NCBI GenBank assembly: GCA_028285035.1 | Contig: JANQQF010000039.1 | Span: forward strand, 124,001 to 188,000 | Direction: 5' to 3' | Length of the DNA: 64,000 nt | DNA from: Phycisphaerae bacterium | GTDB lineage: Bacteria > Chloroflexota > Anaerolineae > 4572-78 > J111 | Shown: positions 18,761 to 28,089 of the stretch, in pieces | Numbering within the stretch: the stretch's first letter is position 1 | Layout: every line of letters begins with the position of its first letter | Made by a program: the position numbers and the translations under genes | Notes under the pieces: generated by a model | The model's input: the letters and a program-made list of their open reading frames with translations, nothing else | Told to the model about the DNA's origin: nothing | Database searches by the model: none

Positions 18761-21700
18761 ATGAACGACTCCGAAAAGACCAAAACACAACTTATAGAAG
18801 AATTGGAAGCGCTTCGAGCAGAGGTTGAAACCTTGCACGCAGAGCATCTTCCTCCAAAACATCGTCCAAAATCTGAGCACCTCAAGCAGCTCCAAGCTAT
18901 ATATTTTTTGGGCGATATGATTAGTCAAGCCCGTACCCCTATAGAAATCTATGAAAATGCATTGAATGCCGTTCGGATTACCTTGCGAGCGGATGGGGTT
19001 GGGATTTCGCTGTTTGAACCCAGTGGGCAAGCCAGTTTTGTCGTGTCACGCGGCTTATCTGAAACCTTTCGAGAAGCAGCGCGAGCCTGTTTACCTTGGT
19101 CTGCTACTGAGCAAGCGCCACCCCCTCTATTTATTCCCAACATTCGAATTGCCCCAGTTGCCCCAATATTACGTGACCTGCTGCTTGACGAAAATTTTCT
19201 AGCGATTGGCATTTTTCCGCTGGCATCTCAACACAGGTTGTTTGGCCATTTACTTATTGCTTATAAAGAACGCCATCCATTTAGCGAAGATGAGCTTTGG
19301 TTAACCCAAACAATTGCTGGCAATGTTGCCTTTGCTACTGAACGAAAACGTACCGAAGATGCATTGCAATACAGCAAACAATTATATCATTTACTTGTTC
19401 AAAACTTGCCGAACACTGCTATCCTCCTCTTTGATCAAGAATTTCGTTATCTTATTGCAGAAGGAGAGATCCTTGCTCAATATGGTTTAACACACCAAGC
19501 CTTGGAAGGTCGTAAGCTAGGTGAAATCCTGCCTGATAAGATCACCGATCTTCTCATTCCTTCCTGTAAAACGGCTTTAGCTGGCAATGAAAATTCTTTT
19601 GAGATCGAATATAGTCAGCACAACTACATCGTCCAGACCTTACCTGTTGAAGATGAACAGGATGTTATCTTTGCTGGTATGGTGGTTATCCGAGACATAA
19701 CTGAGCAAAAAAGAAGCGAACGGAAGCAGCAACAGTTATTTGAGGCAGAACGTGAGCAAAGGCTATTAGCAGAAACTTTAGGCGAAGTGGTTTTAGCTCT
19801 TACCTCAAAGACCGATCTCGAGTCCGTATTGGATGAAATCCTTAAACAATTACAACGAATCATCTCATACAGCACTGCCAATATTATGCTGTTAAAAGAG
19901 GATACGTTACATATTGTTCGATGGCAGGGGTGGGAAGATTTTGGCGATGCCGACTTACTGACAACTTTGGAGCAACCACTTGCTCAGTTTCCATTGGATG
20001 CTCAGGTTATAGAGACCCAACAGCCAATGATTGTGCCGGATACCCATCAAAATGATAGCTGGGTTATTATGGATAAGTCCGCCTGGATTCGATCCTTTAT
20101 TGCAGTTCCATTGTGTCTTCACAAGAATGTTTTAGGTCTATTACGTTTAGATAGTCATATCCCAACCAAATTTTCTCAAAAAGATGTAGATCACCTTGTT
20201 CCTTTAGCAAATGCAGCTGCTGTAGCGTTAGAAAATGTACGGCTATATGAAGAGACCCAGTCAGCGCTTGCAAAGCGGGCGTCAGCAGAAGAGGCTGCAT
20301 TTACCTTAAATCGAAAATTTTTAATGTTACAATATGCAGGAGCGACAATTGCGGCGAGCTTGGACTTACCTCATATTTTGAGTACATTTAGCCAAGAAAT
20401 CGTTGAGTTACTGGATGTTGAAGGGTGTGTTATTTCTCAATGGGACCGAAACACAAATAAAATTCAGGTTGTTGCCAAACACGGTCCTGAGCAGTGGTAT
20501 CCTACTCGATCGCTTCATTCATCTTATCAGCTTACTGATATTCCTCTCATCAAATGGGTTTTAACGCAAAGACAAGCGGCCTCATTAACCCTCAATCAAC
20601 AAGACCTTGCACAAGTAGATTTGCAACACCTACAAGAACAAGGAATTAAGGCCCTACTGGTTCTGCCGATGGAGTTCCAAGGTCGAGTTGTAGGTTTAGT
20701 TGAAGTTATTGATACACAGGTTGAACGGATATTTTCAACTGAGGATGTTGCCTTTACCCAACTGTTGGTAAATCAAGCTGCCACTACAATTGAAAACGCC
20801 CGATTATTCGCCCGTGCGCAACAGGAGCTTGCTGATAAACGATTAACAGAACAAGAGCTACGTAGAATTGCCAGCCGTAATCAAGTTATTCTTGATGCAA
20901 TTCCTGATATGTTATTTTATTTCAACAATGAGGGTAATTTACTTGACTACAAAATTCATCAAGAAAATCAGCCTTCTCTTCCTACAAGTAATGGGCAGAC
21001 GCAAAATTCACAAAACCATACATATTGGTTACCTCCAGATTTCTCAGATCAAGCCTCAACACATATTCAACAGGCTTTAGAGAGTCAGCGGGTGAAGGTA
21101 TTTGAATATCAACGACCCGGTTTATTTGCTATGGAGGACTTTGAGGCTCGCCTAGTTGCTAGCGGGAAAAATGAAGTTCTTGCGATTGTTAGAAATATAA
21201 CCGAGCAGAAACAAGCAGAACGCCAATTAATTCGCACCGAAAGATTAGCTGCATTAGGCCAACTAGCTGCTGCTTTAGCGCATGAGATAAATAATCCTCT
21301 ACAAGCAATGAAGAGTAATTTGGATTTAATGTTAAATTACCCCATTAGCCCTGACGAATCGGAAAAATATTTACAGGTGCTTCAACGTCAAATTGAACGA
21401 GTTAATGAAATCACGCAACAAGTATTAAACTTTGCTCGGCCTCGTCCAGTACCGCAAGAAGAAATTTCAGTGGAAGAACAAATCAAACAAGTTTTGGCCC
21501 TAACAAGAACGCAGCTAGACCAACATAACATTAAAGTTATGATTGATGTCCAACCTGATCTGCCTGAAGTTATGGCTAATTCAAATCAAATTAGCCAAAT
21601 CTTTTTAAATTTAATTATCAACGCGATTGAAGCGATTGAAAAAGATGGACAAATTAATATATCCGCATATCTCGAAAAACCGTATATAACGATTGCTTTT

Positions 21701-21898
21701 ACAAGTAGTGGTCCAATTATTCCCAATCACATTTTACCGCACATTTTCGAGCCATTTTTCACCACAAAATCAGAAGGTAGCGGCTTGGGGTTATGGGTAA
21801 GTCATAGTTTAGTAGAACAACATCGAGGATCATTAACTGTCGAAAATTTAACTAACAATCACGGTGTTGTCTTCACCGTTCGCCTACCACAGCTATAA
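18761..21898 (+). CDS. Multi-GAF/PAS hybrid-input histidine kinase with degenerate ATP-site
   Basis: A 1045-aa soluble kinase with no membrane helix. It has an N-terminal coiled coil (about 4-30), a GAF-like domain (about 45-190), a PAS domain (about 205-320), two more GAF domains (about 345-505 and 525-685), a PAS-like domain (about 700-815), then HisKA and HATPase_c domains. The His is present (LAHEINNPLQ, NtrB-like) and the N-box is clear (NLIINAIEAI). At the G1 box, however, the sequence is FTSSGPIIP: the Asp that contacts adenine is Ser982 and the second Gly is lost. G2 (GSGLGLWV) is intact. The response regulator at 22013 follows on the same strand and is the likely partner. No clear ribosome site precedes the ATG. 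Confidence 0.88.
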   Translation: MNDSEKTKTQLIEELEALRAEVETLHAEHLPPKHRPKSEHLKQLQAIYFLGDMISQARTPIEIYENALNAVRITLRADGVGISLFEPSGQASFVVSRGLSETFREAARACLPWSATEQAPPPLFIPNIRIAPVAPILRDLLLDENFLAIGIFPLASQHRLFGHLLIAYKERHPFSEDELWLTQTIAGNVAFATERKRTEDALQYSKQLYHLLVQNLPNTAILLFDQEFRYLIAEGEILAQYGLTHQALEGRKLGEILPDKITDLLIPSCKTALAGNENSFEIEYSQHNYIVQTLPVEDEQDVIFAGMVVIRDITEQKRSERKQQQLFEAEREQRLLAETLGEVVLALTSKTDLESVLDEILKQLQRIISYSTANIMLLKEDTLHIVRWQGWEDFGDADLLTTLEQPLAQFPLDAQVIETQQPMIVPDTHQNDSWVIMDKSAWIRSFIAVPLCLHKNVLGLLRLDSHIPTKFSQKDVDHLVPLANAAAVALENVRLYEETQSALAKRASAEEAAFTLNRKFLMLQYAGATIAASLDLPHILSTFSQEIVELLDVEGCVISQWDRNTNKIQVVAKHGPEQWYPTRSLHSSYQLTDIPLIKWVLTQRQAASLTLNQQDLAQVDLQHLQEQGIKALLVLPMEFQGRVVGLVEVIDTQVERIFSTEDVAFTQLLVNQAATTIENARLFARAQQELADKRLTEQELRRIASRNQVILDAIPDMLFYFNNEGNLLDYKIHQENQPSLPTSNGQTQNSQNHTYWLPPDFSDQASTHIQQALESQRVKVFEYQRPGLFAMEDFEARLVASGKNEVLAIVRNITEQKQAERQLIRTERLAALGQLAAALAHEINNPLQAMKSNLDLMLNYPISPDESEKYLQVLQRQIERVNEITQQVLNFARPRPVPQEEISVEEQIKQVLALTRTQLDQHNIKVMIDVQPDLPEVMANSNQISQIFLNLIINAIEAIEKDGQINISAYLEKPYITIAFTSSGPIIPNHILPHIFEPFFTTKSEGSGLGLWVSHSLVEQHRGSLTVENLTNNHGVVFTVRLPQL

Positions 21899-21939
21899 TA
21901 AAATCTACTATTTCTTAAAAACTTAAGGATTTGTCCAGG

Positions 21940-21974
21940 ATTCAAACCCGATTCAAACTTTGGTGTAGTATAAT
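21940..21974 (+). promoter_or_regulatory. Direct-repeat promoter box, site 3
   Basis: ATTCAAAC at 21940-21947 and 21951-21958, then ten bases and a consensus TATAAT at 21969-21974. The spacing is the same as at sites 1 and 2. It lies 38 bases before the response regulator at 22013. Confidence 0.75.
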
Positions 21975-22012
21975 TGTAATTAAATGGACGTAATAGCTTT
22001 AGGGAGAGCCTT

Positions 22013-22915
22013 ATGATAGGTGTTAATAACAACAACATTGATTTGACCCAAGATATCAGTGTCTACTCATCACTACAAAATGATCACCTGGAAATACATC
22101 GTATTCTTATTGTTGATGATGAAGCTGACATTCGCTCGGCGCTAACTCGGATCTTACAACTAGAAGGATACGAGGCAACTGAGGCGCAATCAGGTCAAGA
22201 GGCTCTAAATCATTTACAGAATCAACGTTATGATTTAATGATCCTAGATATGCGTATGCCAGTTATGACCGGATTAGATGTCTTGGAAGTTGTACAAGCA
22301 AAATATCCGGACATCTTGGTTATCATTCTAACCGGGCAGGCTACACTTGAAAGTGCTATTACAGCTACAAAAACAGATATTGTGGTCAATTATTTATTAA
22401 AACCCGCCAGTACAGGAGAGGTTTTAAGAGCTGTTGAAGATGCACTGCGAAAAAAATCCGAACGGGTTCGGCAACAAAGATTAGTCAAGGCAGCAGCACA
22501 AGTCTTAACTATGCAAGTGACCAACACGCCCTCAAGTTCAACCGTACTTCCCGAGAAACCAACCAAACTCAATCTTCCTGCGGATGAGCGGATTTTACAC
22601 GTTCCTCCGATTACACTTGATCGGCGAAAGCGATTTATCACAATTATGAACGAAAATCCTGCGCGCGTCGTTGAGTTAACAAAAGGAGAGGTTGCTGTCT
22701 TAATTGCCCTAATGTGCAATCCCAATAAGACGCTCTCTTGTCACGAACTCGTTAGTATGGGGTTAGGCTATGATGTTGATGAGGCGGAAGCAGAAAGTGT
22801 AATTCGTCCCTATATTTTCCGTCTAAGACGAAAATTAGAGCCCACTTCAAAAAAGCCAGGTTTAATTCATACTGTCCGTCGTCGAGGCTATCGCTTTAAC
22901 GCTGTAGAAGCATAA
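22013..22915 (+). CDS. Response regulator with NtrC-like receiver and winged-helix output
   Basis: A 300-aa regulator. After a 28-residue leader comes a receiver domain (VDDEADI, phospho-acceptor Asp in MILDMRMPV, Lys in LLKPAS), a linker of about 60 residues, and a C-terminal winged helix ending VRRRGYRFNA. The receiver is of the DMRMP type usual in NtrC-like proteins, while the output is OmpR-like, a mixed build. The leader and linker are longer than usual for OmpR regulators (about 230 aa). It has its own promoter with the direct-repeat box, so it can be controlled separately from the kinase at 18761. Confidence 0.9.
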   Translation: MIGVNNNNIDLTQDISVYSSLQNDHLEIHRILIVDDEADIRSALTRILQLEGYEATEAQSGQEALNHLQNQRYDLMILDMRMPVMTGLDVLEVVQAKYPDILVIILTGQATLESAITATKTDIVVNYLLKPASTGEVLRAVEDALRKKSERVRQQRLVKAAAQVLTMQVTNTPSSSTVLPEKPTKLNLPADERILHVPPITLDRRKRFITIMNENPARVVELTKGEVAVLIALMCNPNKTLSCHELVSMGLGYDVDEAEAESVIRPYIFRLRRKLEPTSKKPGLIHTVRRRGYRFNAVEA

Positions 22916-22932
22916 ATAGAATTTTATTAAGT

Positions 22933-23022
22933 GTGTTACAGTTTAAAGTTAAAGAAAAGAAACTGTGACACCTCAAGGTTCGGCGGTTTATTCCACTAAA
23001 ATTTCTCTAAAACTAAACCGCC
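22933..23022 (+). terminator. Two successive hairpins, probable terminator region
   Basis: The first hairpin has a 12-bp stem with one G-T type pair (22933-22944 with 22960-22971). The second has a 9-bp perfect stem (GGCGGTTTA at 22982-22990 with TAAACCGCC at 23014-23022). Neither is followed by a strong T-run, so termination is possible but not certain. Confidence 0.4.
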
Positions 23023-23101
23023 AAACTCTTAACCTAGACTTTCCCTCAATGATTAAAAATCTTCATCTTGATTAGGTTATAACTTTTAGACGAGTGCTAT
23101 C

Positions 23102-24997
23102 ATGAGAAAATTTTTAATCATCATTACATTTTTGGTTGTTCTCTCTTTATTCATCAACGACTCAGCGCTTAGTACCTCTTTAGAACCAGCCTCTGACCTA
23201 ACAACAAGTCAAACAAAAACAATTACCCCCGCAGATGCTACAGCCTTAGCTGTAGCAATGGATATTGCGACGACAGATTTAGTTGCAGCTACGATTGGCA
23301 CCAGTGATCCTAATGGGGCGGGTACTAGTAATTCCTCTCTCAGCTTTTTCCCACAACAAGGGGATACTTTTGCTATTTTGTCGTCAGGTCGAGCAGAAAG
23401 CGCAGACGATCCTGACTCGAACAATAGTGAAGTTTTAGGTGGTGGTGGATCAACAGATGACATTAGTACTGCTCTGGATGGCCTCAATAATAATGCGGGG
23501 CAAGATTTAGTTCAGCTAACATTAACATTGACTCCCCCAACTGATGCAACAAGTTTAAGTTTTGATTTTGCCTTCTATTCCGAAGAATTTCCTGACTATA
23601 TTGATACCTCATTTAATGATGTATTTATTGCAGAGTTATGGACAGAACCATTTACCTCAGAATTGACTGTTGATGGAAGCAAAATTATTGCCTCTAAAAA
23701 CATTGCAATTGATCCAACGGGTCGCAACATATCGGTTAATTCTGCCTTCGGTTTCGATCCTGATAACCCCAATCCTGATACTGGAACTACCTATGACGGC
23801 ACCTCCGGTTTACTAAAGGCTACAGGGTGTTTACCAGAAACCCGCCCTACGGGCAATGTTGTTCTCATCCTATCCATCACAGATTTAAGCGACTCCATTT
23901 TAGACTCGGCTGTTTTTCTGGATAATTTTCAGTGGGATAATCCTGAATCTTGTACTTCTGGGGTAAACACTGCCGCAATTGATCTATCGCCCAAGATGGC
24001 TAGAAATCCAATAGATACCATCCACACTGTAACCGCAACAATTTCAGATGAAAATGGTAATCCACTCCCGGCTGAAACCGTAGGATTTAAAGTAGTCGGT
24101 GCAAACAACACTTCTGGCAGTGGCACATCTGATGTGAATGGGCAAGTATCATTTAGCTATAGTGGCACAGTTCTCGGTGATGATACAATCACCGCCTGGG
24201 CAGACTTAAATAACAATGGGACTCAAGATTCTAACGAAATATTTGCTCTAGCATTTGCGACTTGGGAAACGAAAACCAATTTGATAATTACGAAAAGAGA
24301 TTTAGATGATCCAGTTACAGCCGGAGAGCAATTAACTTATGTTATCGATATAACAAACAGCGGCCCAGAAATTGCAACCCAACTTCTTGTAACAGACACT
24401 TTACCACCCGCAGTCACCTTTGTCTCAGTTACTCCAAACGGATCAAATTGTAGTGAAGCGGCGGGCGTTATTTCCTGTCAAATTGAAACACTGGGCGCTT
24501 CTGAAAACCATCAAATAATTGTAACAACTGATGTTATATCAAGTGGGAATGGGAAGATTTTCAATCAGGTCAGCGTTGCTAGCTCTATTTTAGAGGAAGA
24601 TTACAGTGACAATACATTTAGTGAGAAGACAACAATTCAACCTCTCCTCGGCTCAATTACTGTCAGTAATCAAGCCGCAGAACTTGTGGGTGATCAAAAA
24701 ATCGGCTTTGAAAGTGATCCAAAAAATTTCCAACTCGGTGATAACCAAACAATCACCTTAAACGATCTTGTGACGGGGCAATACAAAATTGTCGAAACAT
24801 CATTTCCAAATCGCCTCTGGGGGTTGTTATGGGTTGAATGTGCTGATGAGTTTTTACCGATCCAACAATTTGAGGAAGGTCCTGGGGTGATTATTGATCT
24901 CGCTCCAGGTGAGGATTTAAGTTGCATATTCCACAATGAAAAAGCAGCATTTTACGAGGAAAATGCTGCCCTATATTTCCCTATCATCATAAAATAG
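23102..24997 (+). CDS. Secreted surface protein with choice-of-anchor, Ig-like and DUF11 domains
   Basis: A 631-aa exported protein with a signal peptide (1-23). Residues about 40-290 match the choice-of-anchor L type of domain (FAFYSEEFPDYIDTSFNDVF is typical). Residues about 295-395 look like a bacterial Ig (Big_1) domain, 395-500 is a DUF11 repeat, and the end resembles a prealbumin-like fold followed by ALYFPIIIK as the very C-terminus. That ending is similar to the YLPLVIKP end of the C25 protease. No enzymatic motif is seen; a structural or adhesive role at the cell surface is inferred. Confidence 0.82.
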   Translation: MRKFLIIITFLVVLSLFINDSALSTSLEPASDLTTSQTKTITPADATALAVAMDIATTDLVAATIGTSDPNGAGTSNSSLSFFPQQGDTFAILSSGRAESADDPDSNNSEVLGGGGSTDDISTALDGLNNNAGQDLVQLTLTLTPPTDATSLSFDFAFYSEEFPDYIDTSFNDVFIAELWTEPFTSELTVDGSKIIASKNIAIDPTGRNISVNSAFGFDPDNPNPDTGTTYDGTSGLLKATGCLPETRPTGNVVLILSITDLSDSILDSAVFLDNFQWDNPESCTSGVNTAAIDLSPKMARNPIDTIHTVTATISDENGNPLPAETVGFKVVGANNTSGSGTSDVNGQVSFSYSGTVLGDDTITAWADLNNNGTQDSNEIFALAFATWETKTNLIITKRDLDDPVTAGEQLTYVIDITNSGPEIATQLLVTDTLPPAVTFVSVTPNGSNCSEAAGVISCQIETLGASENHQIIVTTDVISSGNGKIFNQVSVASSILEEDYSDNTFSEKTTIQPLLGSITVSNQAAELVGDQKIGFESDPKNFQLGDNQTITLNDLVTGQYKIVETSFPNRLWGLLWVECADEFLPIQQFEEGPGVIIDLAPGEDLSCIFHNEKAAFYEENAALYFPIIIK

Positions 24998-25010
24998 GTT
25001 CACATTTAGT

Positions 25011-27836
25011 TTACTTTTCGACAACCTCTACCCCAGGAGGTATCTGGCTAATGAGGGGAAGTGTAAAGGTGAAAGCAGTGCCTTTGCCCAGCTCACTTTC
25101 AAAGGTCAGTTCACCCCCATGAGTTTCAATCATCTTTTTCGTAATTGACAAACCCAAACCTGTCCCAGGCTCATTGCGAATATTTTCATCCGCCGAACGG
25201 AAAAAGTTTGTAAACAATTTCGCTTGATCCTCTTCGGACATGCCGTATCCTGTATCCCCAACTGTCACCGAAATACCAGGTTCACCTTCTACAGAATGCG
25301 ACTCTGCACTAACCCAAATAGCACCATTCTCAGGCGTATATTTGTAGGCGTTGCTCAACAGATTTGTGACGATCTGAATGATACGGCCTTGATCTGCTCG
25401 TAACTCAGGAAGTGTATTATCCACCTCAATGCTTAAGTTCAGGTTTTTATTGTCAATTTGAGTACGCAATGATGATACAACTTCATCAATAACATCTTGT
25501 ATTAAGAATTGGGATAGTTCAAGCCGAATGCGGTCAGCCTCTATGCGACTGACATCAAGCAAATCTGTGACAAGACGGGCCATTCGATCCACATTATTGC
25601 CGATCACGCCCAAAAATTCTGTCTGCTTATCTGTCAAACCACCAGCTGCGCCCATTTTCATCAACTTGGCGTAACCTTTAATACTCGTCATGGGCACTTT
25701 AAGTTCGTGAGCCGCTACATTCATGAATTCAGTTTTCGCATCATTGGCTACACGTACTTGATCAAACAAATAAGCATTTTCAATAGCCATTGCCGCGTGA
25801 TTCGACATCAACTTAACAAAGCTCACATCATCTTTGGAAAAATAATCAGGCTCAGTACTTTCGAGGTCAATCACCCCAATAACACGTTCATCACGCATAA
25901 TCGGCACGACAAGGAGTGAGCGTGTCCGGTGATTTTTTGGAATATATTCAGGCATTTGGCTGATATCATTACTCCACCCAACTTCCCCCGTACGCGCTAC
26001 GCGTCCAATGACGCCTCGCTGCCACGGCCACGGGTCAATTTTGTATCGTCCCATCTCCATTGGCATCCCCCGCTGAGCTAACAGCAAAAGACCTTCTTCA
26101 TCCTCACGGACCAAGCCAATCAGTCCCATTGACAGCCCAAGCGCATCCATTACATTGGTGAGCGTAATATCCAAAACATTATTCAATACCAACGAAGATT
26201 GAAGCTCGTGATCAAACATTTGCAGGGCTTCAAGCTCTTGCACTCGCTCGGCCAAGGCCTGATCAGTCCGTGTAAAAATTTTCGCATTCTCAATAGCGAT
26301 AGCGGCTTGTGCGGCGAATGAAACAAGCAAGCTGCTATCCGCATCATCAAAAACCGAGCCATCTTGTTTATTGATAAGCTCAATAACCCCCACAACCTGC
26401 TGCTCAAAAGCAATCATTGGCACACAGATAATATCTTTGGTGCGAAAGTCTGTTGCTTCATCAAAGGCAACATTCCAACGTGGATCAGAGGCGACATCAT
26501 TGATAATTAAGGGCTTTCCAGACTCAGCCACAGAGCCGACAATCCCTTTGCCAACCGGGGTTTTCATTCCCATCAACTCCGACCCAGTTGGCCCTAAAAC
26601 CACCTCAAATGTCAGATTCTCACCCGTAGAGTCGACAAGCAACAAAGAGCCAGCCTCAGCGTGTAAAATCTGGACGGCCCGATCCATAACCCGTTGTAGC
26701 GCGGTTTCTAAATCCAGCGTAGAGCTAATCGCCATACTCACTTCGCTAAGGGTAGCTAAGTGGCTAGCACGTTTTTGAGCTTTTTCAATCAGTCGCGATT
26801 TTTCTATCGATAACGCAGATTGAGTAGCAAAAAATTCAATTAGCCAAATATCGTGATCATCAAATTTTCCACCATCAATATCGTGAACAAGCTGTAGAAC
26901 GCCTTGGGGTTTTCCACCCCAGCGTAAAGGTACCCCTAAAACAGAGCCAAATTCGGCATCCTTAAAAATTGGGGAGCGACCGGAGAAATTATGATAATTG
27001 TCGACACGAAGGGGTTGATCAGTAGCAAGGACTTGCCCTGCTACATCTTCACCAGCATTGAGTTGAATTCCATAGTATGCTTCATCACCTAAATTATGAC
27101 TAACCACGACAGTAAGCAAGTCATCTTGACGAGGGCCAGTTAAATAAACAAGACCACCTTTCGCTTGTAACAATTTAGTGGCCTGTTCCACAACAAGCGT
27201 AAGCAATTTATCAGGTTGGGCTTCAGTCTGAATTTGGGCAGAAATTGTTTGTAGGGCTTCAAGTTCAGCAGCTCGTCGATTTGCCTGTTCAAGTAATTGA
27301 GCATTTTCTAAGGCGATGGCAGTTTGATTAGCAAGCGTTGCCAACAAAACTAAATCATCTTCTTCATAAGCTGTATTTGAATTTTTACACCCCAGAGCAA
27401 CCCAGCCTAGTAAATATTCTGAGCCAGAAAGAGGCACACATAATTCAACATCTAACATTTTTAGACGAGCTAACTCCTCTTCAGAAATGTTAGATTGCGT
27501 TGCAGGATTATTTATCCTAGGCAACAAGAATTGATTTGTTTGGTGTAACCATTGAGATAAATCATCATTAAATCCAAATTGCACAGCAACCGAAGGCTGT
27601 TGTGCAACTTCTTCTAAAGGGTGAATGCTATAAACCCCTTGATTTTTATCTCGAAGGAATACACACAGAGAGGAAGGAGAAAAAATCTCGTCAATTTGTT
27701 GCAACAACATTCCCAAAATTAGATCAATTTCGAGTGGTGTTGTTATTAATTTGTGCCCATACTGCTGCAACAATTTAGTAACATCGACTACGTCTTCTGG
27801 GGCTGCTTCAGAGTCTCGCTTTAGCCATTGAATCAT
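25011..27836 (-). CDS. Multi-GAF sensor histidine kinase
   Basis: A cytoplasmic kinase of about 941 aa. Four GAF-type domains follow each other (about 50-200, 215-365, 380-535 and 550-705, each ending in an AIENA-like helix), then HisKA with the His in AAHELKVPM, an N-box (LLSNAYKYTP), G1 (DTGYGMS) and G2 (GTGLGLSIT). All catalytic motifs are intact. The ATG at 27836 is chosen; the frame stays open to a TTG at 27920, but that start has no ribosome site. There is no receiver gene beside it, so the partner is elsewhere. The gene is convergent with the surface protein at 23102, with only 13 bases between. Confidence 0.9.
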   Translation of the reverse strand: MIQWLKRDSEAAPEDVVDVTKLLQQYGHKLITTPLEIDLILGMLLQQIDEIFSPSSLCVFLRDKNQGVYSIHPLEEVAQQPSVAVQFGFNDDLSQWLHQTNQFLLPRINNPATQSNISEEELARLKMLDVELCVPLSGSEYLLGWVALGCKNSNTAYEEDDLVLLATLANQTAIALENAQLLEQANRRAAELEALQTISAQIQTEAQPDKLLTLVVEQATKLLQAKGGLVYLTGPRQDDLLTVVVSHNLGDEAYYGIQLNAGEDVAGQVLATDQPLRVDNYHNFSGRSPIFKDAEFGSVLGVPLRWGGKPQGVLQLVHDIDGGKFDDHDIWLIEFFATQSALSIEKSRLIEKAQKRASHLATLSEVSMAISSTLDLETALQRVMDRAVQILHAEAGSLLLVDSTGENLTFEVVLGPTGSELMGMKTPVGKGIVGSVAESGKPLIINDVASDPRWNVAFDEATDFRTKDIICVPMIAFEQQVVGVIELINKQDGSVFDDADSSLLVSFAAQAAIAIENAKIFTRTDQALAERVQELEALQMFDHELQSSLVLNNVLDITLTNVMDALGLSMGLIGLVREDEEGLLLLAQRGMPMEMGRYKIDPWPWQRGVIGRVARTGEVGWSNDISQMPEYIPKNHRTRSLLVVPIMRDERVIGVIDLESTEPDYFSKDDVSFVKLMSNHAAMAIENAYLFDQVRVANDAKTEFMNVAAHELKVPMTSIKGYAKLMKMGAAGGLTDKQTEFLGVIGNNVDRMARLVTDLLDVSRIEADRIRLELSQFLIQDVIDEVVSSLRTQIDNKNLNLSIEVDNTLPELRADQGRIIQIVTNLLSNAYKYTPENGAIWVSAESHSVEGEPGISVTVGDTGYGMSEEDQAKLFTNFFRSADENIRNEPGTGLGLSITKKMIETHGGELTFESELGKGTAFTFTLPLISQIPPGVEVVEK

Positions 27837-28089
27837 ATTAACTACCGGAAAGAGATTTCTCGTTACAGATGAAGATTGAATAGTATACAAGTTTGTTAAA
27901 AAACCAAAGAGCCATCGCAAGTTTTAATTGAGGATGTAGGAGAATTGGAATAGATATAATAATATTGATTTACCTTTGGCTACCTTGTAGAGTCAGTTTA
28001 ACACGGCGATTTGGGCGAGTCAAGATAATTTATGGTACTTTTTTCGGAGTTCTCTTTATAACCTCATCAAAATAATTTGATACAGTCCT

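Noticed and set aside
13847..21974. Reading the direct-repeat boxes as a classical Pho box
   Set aside because: The 11-base period fits, but the sequence does not match the E. coli CTGTCAT or Bacillus TTAACA consensus, and no phosphate genes are near.
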